This document shows, piece by piece, positions 6,594 to 15,400 of a DNA stretch of 16,881 nucleotides. Origin of the DNA: Firmicutes bacterium UBA4975 (GTDB lineage Bacteria > Bacillota > Proteinivoracia > UBA4975); assembly GCA_002397155.1 (NCBI GenBank), contig DGZR01000002.1:8403-25283 (forward strand), written 5' to 3'. Each line of letters begins with the position of its first letter. The stretch's first letter is position 1. The notes under the pieces are model-generated. The model worked only from the letters and a program-made list of their open reading frames with translations, did no database searches and was not told the origin of the DNA. Both the position numbers and the translations under genes were made by a program.

Positions 6594-8126
6594 TTATTCC
6601 AGAAAGACGTCCCCGTCTCTCCGCCGGTCAAAGATACCCTTGGGGGATCCATCCCGCCAGGAGAGACAGGTAACACCTCCGAAAAATAAGTCCATGGTAT
6701 TGTGAACTTTTACCTGGTAGCCCAGATCTTCCAGTTCTGAGATAAAGGGCAAATCGCCCTCTGCATGCAGCGTTTCTCCCTCGCAGTGAAAGCGGGGCCA
6801 GTGGACGGCAGCGTCGAGGCTTTTTCTACCCTCCAGGTAGTGGAGCAGGACCTGGGCCAGGGCTGTAACAATCCGGCGGGCCCCCGGAGAACCGATTGCC
6901 ATGACAATTCCGCCATCTTTAACTACCATGGTGGGGGCCATATTGCTGAGAGGAATTTTACTGGCGGCGGGGGCGTTGGGCGATTCCGGACTAGGGGTAA
7001 AATCTGCCACTTGGTTGTTGAGGATAAACCCTCTCCCGGGTATAGCGATGCCGGCGCCAAAAAAGTAGTTTATGGTCTGGGTGACGACAACTACGGTACC
7101 GAACCGGTCGGCCGTGATAAAGTTTGTCGTGCTGCCGCTGAGATAATGACTATCCGCCGTCTGGGATTTTCCTGCAGCTATGTCCTTGGCGATCTGGTCC
7201 AGGTAATCCGCGGAAAGGAGCCGGTCCAGGGGGATATCTACAAATGCCGGGTCCCCCATGTATCGGTCCTGATCACGGAAAACATAGCCCATGGCCCGGG
7301 CCAGGTAGTCTAGCCCCAAGAGCAGGTCGGGGCTATTTTCATGGCCGTAATGCTCCCATATCCCCATGAGCTGCAGCAGATTGGTCCCGCCGGTACTTGG
7401 CGGCGGGGCGGTGAGGATGGTGTACTGCCCGAACCTGCCCTCCAGGGGCGAAAGTTCCCGTGCCCGGTAGCTGGCCATGTCCTGGGCTCCAATATCCCCC
7501 CCGGCAGCTGCAACCGCCCGGAGGATTTCCCGGGCTATTTCGCCTAGGTAAAAGCAGCCTGCTCCTTCTTGGCCAATATACTCCAAGGTATCGGCTAGAT
7601 CCGGTTGGGACAGGATGAACCCTGGCTGGGGCGGATTGCCCTGGTCTAGAAATAAACTTTCCATGACCGGGGATTCTTTGATTAAAGACAGCCGTTGGCT
7701 TAAAAGACCGGTGAAAACCTGGGATACGGGAAAACCCTTTCTTGCCAGCCCTGCGGCGGGAGCTACTAAGTCCGCCAGGGGAAGGCTGCCAAACAGAGAA
7801 AGGGCTTTTTCTATGCCCCTCAGTTGGCCCGGAACAGCCACCGCAGCTCCGCCCAGGCGGGCATGGCTTTTGCAGGCCGACGAGGACCTTTCCCGATAAT
7901 CCAGAAACACAGGCTTACCCTGGGCTGGGTAGACCAGCATGAAGCCGCCGCCGCCGATTCCCGAAGCCTGGGGTTCAACGACGTTAAGGGCAAAGGAAAC
8001 TGCAACCGCCGCGTCCACCGCATTTCCTCCTCGGGCTAGAATGCTGCGGCCGGCGGCCACTGCCAGGGGATGTGCGGCAATAACTGCTCCCGTTTTCAAG
8101 CCTGGAAAGCTAGTGTTCTTCCTCAT
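6594..8126 (-). CDS. ggt: Gamma-glutamyltransferase (Ntn hydrolase), no signal peptide
   Basis: Gamma-glutamyl transpeptidase family, which hydrolyses or transfers the gamma-glutamyl group of glutathione and related compounds. Seen are the N-terminal ARGGNAVDAAVA, SGIGGGGFMLVY, LDYRERSS (glutamyl-binding Arg), the autoprocessing site GSTTNFITAD with predicted nucleophile T333, PLSNMAPTMV in the substrate pocket, and IGSPGARRI near the C-terminus. Cleavage before T333 would yield chains of about 332 and 178 residues. At 510 residues it is slightly short for the family, partly because it lacks a signal peptide and so would act in the cytoplasm. The usual TTH after the cleavage point is TTN here. 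The start ATG (8126) follows GGAGGT. It is divergent from the MFS gene. Confidence 0.93.
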   Translation of the reverse strand: MRKNTSFPGLKTGAVIAAHPLAVAAGRSILARGGNAVDAAVAVSFALNVVEPQASGIGGGGFMLVYPAQGKPVFLDYRERSSSACKSHARLGGAAVAVPGQLRGIEKALSLFGSLPLADLVAPAAGLARKGFPVSQVFTGLLSQRLSLIKESPVMESLFLDQGNPPQPGFILSQPDLADTLEYIGQEGAGCFYLGEIAREILRAVAAAGGDIGAQDMASYRARELSPLEGRFGQYTILTAPPPSTGGTNLLQLMGIWEHYGHENSPDLLLGLDYLARAMGYVFRDQDRYMGDPAFVDIPLDRLLSADYLDQIAKDIAAGKSQTADSHYLSGSTTNFITADRFGTVVVVTQTINYFFGAGIAIPGRGFILNNQVADFTPSPESPNAPAASKIPLSNMAPTMVVKDGGIVMAIGSPGARRIVTALAQVLLHYLEGRKSLDAAVHWPRFHCEGETLHAEGDLPFISELEDLGYQVKVHNTMDLFFGGVTCLSWRDGSPKGIFDRRRDGDVFLE

Positions 8127-8158
8127 AACTGCACCTCCAGTTTTTCTAAGTAGGGTAA

Positions 8159-8186
8159 TGTGTCAGGGGGACAGGCTCCTGACACA
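8159..8186 (+). repeat. 28-base palindromic repeat, copy B
   Basis: TGTGTCAGG (8159-8167) and CCTGACACA (8178-8186) are perfect arms around GGGGACAGGCT-type core sequence. The copy is identical, base for base, to the one at 10316-10343. It lies in the divergent region between ggt and the MFS gene. Confidence 0.8.
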
Positions 8187-8187
8187 C

Positions 8188-8216
8188 TTTAGTGCTGGCA
8201 ATATCTGTAGTATACT
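8188..8216 (+). promoter_or_regulatory. Candidate promoter of the MFS gene
   Basis: TATACT (8211-8216) matches five of six -10 positions, with TTTAGT (8188-8193) as a weak -35 at 17-base spacing. It begins right after the palindromic repeat and gives a leader of about 60 bases before the ATG at 8282. Confidence 0.35.
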
Positions 8217-8281
8217 GATACATGGTCTCTACAAGAGAAGATTATTTTACGGAGCAATAGATGGGATAGGAGTAAAAAGCG

Positions 8282-9502
8282 ATGCAGAATTGGAAACGGA
8301 ATGTTGCCTTTTTCCTGGCCGGTCAAACCATATCGATTATGGGTTCTTACTTGGTTCAATACGCCATCATGTGGCATATCACCCTGACTACCCAGTCGGG
8401 ACTGATGATGACTATCGCAATAATCTGTGGCTTTTTGCCCACCTTTTTCATCTCCCCCTTTGCCGGGGTATGGGCAGACCGACATGACCGGAAACTGCTG
8501 ATTATTGGGGCGGATATCGCCATAGCGGCGGCAACGCTGGTACTGGCTATTTTGTTTCTCTTGGGTTACGACGCTTTTTGGCTGCTCTTTCTGATGTCGG
8601 CCCTGCGGGCCCTGGGGTCGGGGGTGCAGTCCCCCGCTATCGGGGCCTATCTGCCCCAGTTGGTGCCGACGGAAAAGTTGACTAAAGTCAACGCCGTCAA
8701 CTCAACGATTCATTCGGTAATTGGCTTAATTTGTCCGATGCTCAGCGCAGCCCTGCTTAGTATTGCCGCTATCGAAGTAATATTTTTTATTGACGTCATT
8801 ACTGCTGCGGGGGCAGTGGTTATTTTACTGGCATTTTTACATGTTCCGACCCATGCCAAGGCCTTGCACCGGGAGGCCGGGGGGTATCTAAACGATTTGG
8901 CCGCCGGCATCCGCTATATAATGGGGCAGAAGTTTACCCGGCATCTGTTTTCGTTTTGCGCAATATTTTTCCTCTTAAGCGGGCCGATGGCTTTTTTGAC
9001 GCCCCTCCAGGTCACCCGCAGCTTTGGCGACGATGTCTGGCGCTTGAGCGCAATCGAGATCACCTTTTCCGCCGGGATGATCGGCGGCGGCTTGCTCATG
9101 GCTGCCTGGGGCGGCTTTAAGAATAAAGTTCACACCATGACCTTGGCCAGCCTGGCCATCGGGGTTTTCGTCATTGCTCTGGGCAGTATTCCCGTCTTCT
9201 GGCTCTATCTTCTCTTCATGGCCCTGACCGGGGTAGTGATGCCGGTCTTTAACACTCCCTTTACGGTACTCCTGCAGGAAAAGGTGGCCCCGGATTTTCT
9301 TGGCCGGACCTTTGGGGTTCTGGGGATGATCTCGAACACGATGATGCCCTTGGGCATGCTCATCTATGGCCCCCTTGCTGATCTCGTGAGGATTGAATGG
9401 ATTCTTATAACGACGGGCTTTCTCTTATTCTTTGAGGGCTTTTTCCTTTTGGGCAGCAAGGATTTAATCCAGGCGGGGCAGGCGGCAGAACCTGGGGATT
9501 GA
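8282..9502 (+). CDS. MFS transporter, MefA-like efflux family
   Basis: Major facilitator protein of 406 residues with about 12 hydrophobic segments. The N-terminus (RNVAFFLAGQTISIMGSYL) and the loop 2-3 motif GVWADRHDRK (motif A) are characteristic of the MFS_3/MefA-like branch, which includes macrolide and enterobactin exporters. It is likely a proton-driven exporter in the cytoplasmic membrane, but the substrate cannot be told from sequence. The start at ATG 8282 has AGGAG (8268-8272) nine bases upstream. The popT gene follows within about 30 bases, so both are probably on one transcript. The end of the protein is polar and unremarkable. Confidence 0.9.
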   Translation: MQNWKRNVAFFLAGQTISIMGSYLVQYAIMWHITLTTQSGLMMTIAIICGFLPTFFISPFAGVWADRHDRKLLIIGADIAIAAATLVLAILFLLGYDAFWLLFLMSALRALGSGVQSPAIGAYLPQLVPTEKLTKVNAVNSTIHSVIGLICPMLSAALLSIAAIEVIFFIDVITAAGAVVILLAFLHVPTHAKALHREAGGYLNDLAAGIRYIMGQKFTRHLFSFCAIFFLLSGPMAFLTPLQVTRSFGDDVWRLSAIEITFSAGMIGGGLLMAAWGGFKNKVHTMTLASLAIGVFVIALGSIPVFWLYLLFMALTGVVMPVFNTPFTVLLQEKVAPDFLGRTFGVLGMISNTMMPLGMLIYGPLADLVRIEWILITTGFLLFFEGFFLLGSKDLIQAGQAAEPGD

Positions 9503-9535
9503 GACCTGGCTAACATGGCGAAAGGATGAATGCTG

Positions 9536-10339
9536 ATGAAAATGCTATTGATCATAAAGGGCTGTATTATCGGCGTTGCAACCTTGGTTCCAGGGGTCAG
9601 CGGGGGCACCATGGCCATCGTCTTGGGAGTATATGACGACATTATCCATGCCTTGGCCCGGCCGAAGCAGTGGAAGGAAAACATCGGCTTTCTTTGCCAG
9701 GTGGCTCTGGGAGCCCTCGTCGGCATGTTTTTATTCAGCAAGCTACTTTCCCTGGCTCTGCACCATTTTGCGTTCCCTGTGCGCTACTTTTTTATTGGCC
9801 TGATTTGCGGCGGATTGCCACTGCTCTACCAGAGGACGAAAACTGCCATCAGCCGAAAGGCAGATTACCTATTTCTGCTGGCAGGTCTCTTAATTGTCCT
9901 GGTCATGGCGGTAAAACCCGAGACTATCATACACCTTGCCGGGTCCGGTGGTCTTTATAGTTTTTTCTTTTTGGTCTTGGCCGGAATACTAGTCGCTGTG
10001 GCCTTGATTCTGCCAGGAATAAGCGGTTCTTTTTTGCTGCTGGCCTTGGGTATGTATGAGCTTACCTTGGATGCTCTCCATAACCTGAATATCCCCTTCC
10101 TCCTTCCAGTCGCGATAGGCTGCCTGGTAGGGGTCTTGACCACCTCAAGAATACTGGAAAAGCTTCTGCGAACCTATCCTCGGAAAACTTACTTGGTGAT
10201 TGTGGGCTTTCTCCTGGGTTCAATAATCCAGGTGTTCCCGGGAATCCCCGGTGGAATCGAGCTGCTATACAGCTTTGCCGCCCTAGTCCTCGGCTACCTT
10301 ATCATACCCAAGCAATGTGTCAGGGGGACAGGCTCCTGA
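9536..10339 (+). CDS. popT: DUF368 family undecaprenyl-phosphate transporter (PopT)
   Basis: DUF368 membrane protein of the PopT type, which returns undecaprenyl phosphate to the inner leaflet for reuse in wall synthesis. Two matched hallmark loops are visible: VPGVSGGTMAIVLGVYD near the N-terminus and ILPGISGSFLLLALGMYE in the second half, as expected from the inverted-repeat fold. About eight hydrophobic segments are present. ATG at 9536 lies nine bases after AGGA (9523-9526); an ATG at 9530 would add two residues but is only three bases from it. The last seven residues (CVRGTGS) and the TGA are encoded by the palindromic repeat at 10316, so the native C-terminus was probably replaced. Confidence 0.9.
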   Translation: MKMLLIIKGCIIGVATLVPGVSGGTMAIVLGVYDDIIHALARPKQWKENIGFLCQVALGALVGMFLFSKLLSLALHHFAFPVRYFFIGLICGGLPLLYQRTKTAISRKADYLFLLAGLLIVLVMAVKPETIIHLAGSGGLYSFFFLVLAGILVAVALILPGISGSFLLLALGMYELTLDALHNLNIPFLLPVAIGCLVGVLTTSRILEKLLRTYPRKTYLVIVGFLLGSIIQVFPGIPGGIELLYSFAALVLGYLIIPKQCVRGTGS

Positions 10340-10348
10340 CACATTTTT
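10316..10348 (+). repeat. 28-base palindromic repeat, copy C, doubling as popT terminator
   Basis: Copy C spans 10316-10343 with arms TGTGTCAGG and CCTGACACA and is identical to copy B. It is followed directly by five T (10344-10348), so the 9-bp stem and 10-base loop plus T run also form a plausible intrinsic terminator. The popT reading frame runs into it and stops at the TGA inside. Confidence 0.8.
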
Positions 10349-10366
10349 ACGAAGAAAGTATGGCAG

Positions 10367-10394
10367 TGTGTCAGGAGCCTGTCCCCCTGACACA
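10367..10394 (-). repeat. 28-base palindromic repeat, copy D (inverted)
   Basis: Copy D is the exact reverse complement of copy C, 23 bases away. Together, 10316-10394 is a 79-base unit with perfect 28-base inverted arms, able to form a long hairpin or cruciform, like the paired REP (BIME-type) arrangement. Confidence 0.8.
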
Positions 10395-10471
10395 CGGGTT
10401 TTCTCTTTCGGGCGGCAGGACTATTTCCTTGGATATTGAATTAGTCAGTAATGACATTCTCGGAGGAGACC

Positions 10472-11887
10472 ATGAGTCTATTTGAGATAGTGCCGGACAA
10501 CTTTTTTACTATCCTCGCTACGCCTAATAAAAAGATTTACCTCCAGGCCCTGCTGGTCCTGCGCCGCTGCTACCGGGGGGAACTGTCCATCCGCAAGACG
10601 GACTACGTCTCCGCCCTGGCGGAAGAACTGATCAGCCGCAGCCTAGACCTGGCCCCGGAAGAGGATGGTCTGCCTGAAGACGCTAGTTTTTCTGGCCAGG
10701 CCCACTTTCTTTTGCGCCGCCTCATCGACCACCACTGGGTGGAAGTAGAGACGGAAGGGTCCAGCCTGGAGGAGACTTTGGCGATTCCGGACTACGCCGC
10801 CAAATTCCTCAACCTCTTTCACGAACTGACCAGCGACCAGCACCGGGAATACAACCACTATGTCTTCACAATTTACAGCGTCCTCAAACAGGCTGACGAG
10901 ACCAGGGACGACTACCTTTACGAGGCCCTGGCCACCGCTCACCGCAACGCCTCCGCCCTGGCCGAGGACCTGCGCAGTCTCCTGGGCAACATCCGCCGCT
11001 ACCACCAACTTTTGGCCAATCAGGCTGAGGTCAGGGGGATTCTGCGCCAGCATTTCGACCAGTTCAGCGAAGAAATCGAGAAAAAGTTTTACCACCCCAT
11101 CAAGACCTTTGACAGCGTTGACCGCTTCCGCCCGGCCATCCTGGCCATCCTGGGGGACTGGCGGGAAGACTCCTATCTCAAGGACCAGGTCGCCGAGCTG
11201 GCCCTGACCCGCGCCCCCGGACGCTTCGGGGACGCTTTGGCCGCCCGGCGGGAAGTCCAGACCTTGCTAGACGAGACCATTCGCCTTTTTGACTACGTGC
11301 CGGAACTGGTGGAGGAGATAGACCGCAAGCACCGACGCTACCTGGTGGCCGCCTATGACCGAATTATCTACCTGTCCCACAGCGACCAGACCGTCAAGGG
11401 CAAAGTGGTCCAGATTCTCACTGCCTTGCCGACCCTGGAAGAAGGGGACCTGGGGACCCTTTTGGCGGAGAACCTGCAGCTATTCAAAGTCGGCTGGTTT
11501 TCCGAGAACGACCTTTACACCCCCCGCAAGCGCCGCCAAGAGTTTGACCCCGAGCCCCTGCCATTGCCCTCGCCGCCGGATCTGGCCGCTATCCGCCTGG
11601 AACTGGAGAGTTTTACCCAGCGGGTGCAAGAAGGTTTTGATCAGGCCAGGGTTCTGGCCTTTATGAGGGAGCAGTTTGGCGACAGGCCTATCCTCAATAC
11701 CGCCCAGCTCGATCTGCCCGGCCTGGATGAATTCATCCTCTCCCTGCTGGCCGTCCTGCGCCATGACGATCCCGCTTCTTTTTACCGAATCCAGCTAGGC
11801 CGGGGCTATTTGTACAACAACGGCTTCCGCTTGCCGGAACTAAAATTCTACCTGAAGGAGGAGGCAGATGGCGGACTTTCTGAATGA
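10472..11887 (+). CDS. jetA: Wadjet defence protein JetA (kleisin-like subunit)
   Basis: First gene of a Wadjet operon. The start LFEIVPDNFFTILATPNKKIY and the long helical body with many charged residues match, from memory, the JetA form called DUF5716 (type II) rather than the DUF3375 form of type I. By analogy with MukF/type I JetA it should be the kleisin that bridges the JetC heads and binds JetB. The first 100 or so residues look like a winged-helix domain, followed by helical bundles and a Pro-rich linker (PEPLPLPSPPD) before the C-terminal part. I chose ATG 10472 because GGAGG (10462-10466) sits five bases upstream; an in-frame ATG at 10451 has none. The length is 471 residues. The gene overlaps jetB by 20 bases. 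Confidence 0.87.
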   Translation: MSLFEIVPDNFFTILATPNKKIYLQALLVLRRCYRGELSIRKTDYVSALAEELISRSLDLAPEEDGLPEDASFSGQAHFLLRRLIDHHWVEVETEGSSLEETLAIPDYAAKFLNLFHELTSDQHREYNHYVFTIYSVLKQADETRDDYLYEALATAHRNASALAEDLRSLLGNIRRYHQLLANQAEVRGILRQHFDQFSEEIEKKFYHPIKTFDSVDRFRPAILAILGDWREDSYLKDQVAELALTRAPGRFGDALAARREVQTLLDETIRLFDYVPELVEEIDRKHRRYLVAAYDRIIYLSHSDQTVKGKVVQILTALPTLEEGDLGTLLAENLQLFKVGWFSENDLYTPRKRRQEFDPEPLPLPSPPDLAAIRLELESFTQRVQEGFDQARVLAFMREQFGDRPILNTAQLDLPGLDEFILSLLAVLRHDDPASFYRIQLGRGYLYNNGFRLPELKFYLKEEADGGLSE

Positions 11888-12485
11888 AATCCCCGAAAGA
11901 GATCGAGAAAAAGTGACCCGCGCTCTCAATTCCCTTCTGGCCAGCACCTTCCTCCTCCGGGATATCTACGATGACAAGGCCGAACACTTGCGCACTAACG
12001 AAGAATACAGCCTGATCGAACGCCACCTGGACTTTGTCCGGGCCTGGTTTGACGTGGCCGGCTGGGACCTGCATCGGGACACTTCCCTGGGGGTCATTTA
12101 CTGCCAAAACCGCCTGGGCCTAAACCGGATCCGCCTGGATAAAGCCGCTACCATGCTCCTGCTGGCTGCCCGCTTAGCCTACGAAGAAGAGCGAGAAAAA
12201 CTCTCTTTGCGTAAAGAAGTGGTGGTCAGCATCCGCGGCCTCCTGGACCGGCTGCTGACCATCGGGGTCATCGACAAGAAACTGCCGGACCGGGCCCTCC
12301 GGGACGGCATCAACCTACTGACCAACTTTCGCCTGATCGAGCGCTTGGACGGACCCGCCCATGAGCCGGATACCCGCCTCGTCATCTACCCCAGTATCTT
12401 GCTGGCCATCGACAACCAGCGCATCGCCCGCCTGGCCCGGGCTCTGAAGGAAGCGGGGGAGGAGGACGAAGATGAAACTCCTTAA
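11868..12485 (+). CDS. jetB: Wadjet defence protein JetB (KITE/MukE-like subunit)
   Basis: A 205-residue, highly charged protein between jetA and jetC. The position, size and helix/winged-helix pattern (a FDVAGWDLHRD..GVIYCQN segment, then RIRLDKAATMLLLAARLAYEEER) match the small JetB subunit, which by analogy with MukE dimerises on the JetA kleisin. It may belong to the DUF4194 or DUF6063 families, which I recall for JetB proteins but cannot test. Its AAGGAGG (11855-11861) lies within the end of jetA. It overlaps jetA by 20 bases and jetC by 14, suggesting translational coupling and fixed stoichiometry. Confidence 0.83.
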   Translation: MADFLNEIPERDREKVTRALNSLLASTFLLRDIYDDKAEHLRTNEEYSLIERHLDFVRAWFDVAGWDLHRDTSLGVIYCQNRLGLNRIRLDKAATMLLLAARLAYEEEREKLSLRKEVVVSIRGLLDRLLTIGVIDKKLPDRALRDGINLLTNFRLIERLDGPAHEPDTRLVIYPSILLAIDNQRIARLARALKEAGEEDEDETP

Positions 12486-15400
12486 AAGGTTCCTGCTCAT
12501 CAACTGGCACTACCTGGACCACGAACTCTTGGAGCTGGAAAACGTAAATTTCCTCACGGGCAAGAACGCTTCCGGCAAGTCCACCATCATCGACGCCATC
12601 CAGCTTCTTTTCTTAGGAGATACCAACGAACACTACTTTAACAAGGCGGCTAACGAGCGCTCCCGCCGCACCCTCAGGGGCTACCTGCGCTGCGAAGTGG
12701 GGGACGACGGGGAAAGCGGCTCCCGTTACCGCCGCACCGGGGACTTTTCCAGCTACCTGGTGGGGGAATTTATGGACACGGAAAAGCGCCGTCCCTTTTG
12801 TCTGGGGATTGTCTTTGACAGCTACAGCGACGACAAGCACGAATACCGTTACTTCACCCTGGATAGCCCTCTTCCCGACAATCATTTTCTGCGCAATAAT
12901 GTGCCGATGAGCATTCGGGATTGCCAGGCCTGGTGCAAGAACCAAAATCTTCGGGCCACCTTTTTCGAAACCAATAAGCGCTACCGGGAGGAGCTCTTGG
13001 GCCGCTTGGGGGGCCTGCGGGACAAGTACTTCAAGCTGTTCCGCAAGGCGGTGCCCTTTGCCCCCACCAACGATATTGAGGAGTTCATCAGCGAATTTGT
13101 CTGCGATGAGACTAGTACTGTGAACATCGCCGATATGCAGCAAAATATCCGGGTCTACCGGGACCTGGAGTTCCAGGCTGAGAAGGTGCAAGTAAGCATC
13201 ACCGCCCTGCGGGGCATCGAAGAGGCCTGGCAAAAATGGGAGTTAGAAAGGATCCGCCTGCTGGAGCAGCAATTTCTCTTTGACCGGGCCGAAAAGCAAG
13301 GGCTGCTGGACGAACTAGAAAAGACTAAGGCCGAGCTCCTGAGACTGCAAGACACCTTGGCAGCACTGGAAAAAGAGGAAGAGGTCCTGGCCCGGGCTAA
13401 AATAGAAAAAGACGCCCTGATCGTCGACCTTAAGGCGGAGATCGAGGCCTCGGACATCCGCCTCAAAGAAAAGAACTTACAGAGTCGTCTGGAGTCCTTG
13501 AGAGAAAAACTGAAAGAGAACGGCAAGGCCCGCCAGCGCCTGGTAAAAAATCTGCGGGAGCACTGGGTAAACTGGACCGAATTGGCCCGGGTAGCCAGGA
13601 GGCTGCTGCCGGAAACCGAGGCTACCGCCCACGCCGTCCTGGCAATCCTTACGGCCTGGGCCGGGCCCCTGGACCGGGAAGAATTTTCGCCAGTTCTCGC
13701 CGAGCTGCCCCAGGCCGAAGCCCTGGCCCGGGACCTGGCGGACAGGCTCCGGGACCGGCACCGACAGCTAGAGATCCAGCGGGCGGAGCTGGCGGAAGCG
13801 GAGCGGGCCCTCCAGGAAAAGATACAGCGCTTGGAAGAAGGGATAAAACCCTTTGACCCCCGCTTGGAAAAACTGCGAGACTTGATTCAAGAGCAGGTTC
13901 CCGGCAGCAATCCTCGGATTTTTTGCGACCTCTTGGAGATCGCCGAGGAGGGCTGGCAAAACGCCATCGAGGGCTACTTGCACAGCCAAAAGTTCTACCT
14001 CCTGGTGGAACCGGCGGCCTTTATCCCCGCCCTCAGGGTCTACGATCGGGAAAAGGACAATTACCATCTACACAGCTTCGGCCTGGTAGATGTGGAAAAA
14101 CTTCTTGCCCGGGAGTTAAAAGTCCAACCCGGCAGCTTGGCCCAATATGTCCAGGCCCAGGATCGCCAAGCCCGGGCCTTGGCCGACTACCTCCTGGGCC
14201 GGGTCATCGGCTGCCCCCAGGTTGAGGAAATCCGCAACCATGAGATCGCCATCACTCCGGGTTGCATGCTCTACCAAAACTACGTGGCCCGGCAACTGGA
14301 CCCCCGGCGCTACCAGGATCCCTTTATCGGCAAGCAGTCCCTCACTCGCCAGATAGAAAACGCCAAGGGGGACCTGGCGCGCCTGGCAGGGGAAAGGGAG
14401 CTTCTTCAAGCCCAACTGGCAGATTTCAGCGGGATACCCCTTTTCATTCCCGCCGGTAACACCCTGGAACGCTACCGAGAGGATGCCGTCCTGGCCGCCG
14501 CCATTCCCGGCCTGGAAGCGGCCGAAAGGGAGCTGGCCGATGAACTGGCGGCTTTGGACCTGACCTGGCTGGCCCGTCAACAGGAAAGGGTAAGGGTTTT
14601 AGTAAGCGAATCAGGTGAGCTTCAAATGAGAATTATGCAAAACAGCCGTCGGGCGGGGGCCGCCCAGGCCGGGATAAAAAGCGCGGAAGACCGGATACCC
14701 GCCTTGGCCTTCCGTTGCCAAGAAGAGCAGACAAAGATCGAGGAGACTTATGAGAGGGACTGGCTGGAGGAGACGGGAGAACCCCGCTTTTACCAGGAGC
14801 TGGCCCGCTTGAAGAGCGCCGAGGCTATCAAGAACAACTTTTCCAGCCAACTGGCCCGGACCAAGAGTCAGGCGGATAAAAGCTTTGGCGCCCTAAAAGA
14901 CCTGCGGGAGGAGTACAATCGGGTCAACCATCTGTCCTTGGACTCGGAGAGCCCGGACAATACCCCCTTTGCCGACGAGCTGGCCAAGCTAGAGGAGACC
15001 TACCTGCGGGAATACCAGGAAAAGATCAGCGAAGCCCGCCAGCGCGCCGAGCGCCAATTCCGGGAGGATTTTATCAGCAAGCTCCGGAACAACATCGAAT
15101 CGGCCCAGCAGCAGCTAGACGAAATCAATAAAACCCTAAAAAACATCCCCTTCGGCCAGGAGCGCTACCGCTTTAAGGTCCAGCCCGGCAAGGGCAAGCG
15201 CAAATTCTACGACATGATCATGGACGACCTTCTTCTCCAGGGCCGGGACCTCTTTTCCGGCGCTTTCCAGGATAAGCACCGGGAAGCCCTGGACGACCTC
15301 TTTCGCCGGATTGTGCCCGAAGATTACCTGTTCAACGGCGACGCCAGAACTGAACTGGAGAAAAACCTGGAAGAGTTCACCGACTACCGCAAGTACCTGG

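Noticed and set aside
6580..6596. AAAAGCTTTT palindrome between the convergent lipoprotein and ggt genes as a terminator
   Set aside because: The stem is short and almost all A-T with no room for a loop; not a convincing hairpin.
8159..10394. Identical 28-base repeats considered as a CRISPR array
   Set aside because: Copies are not regularly spaced, occur in both orientations, are self-palindromic, and no cas genes are present.
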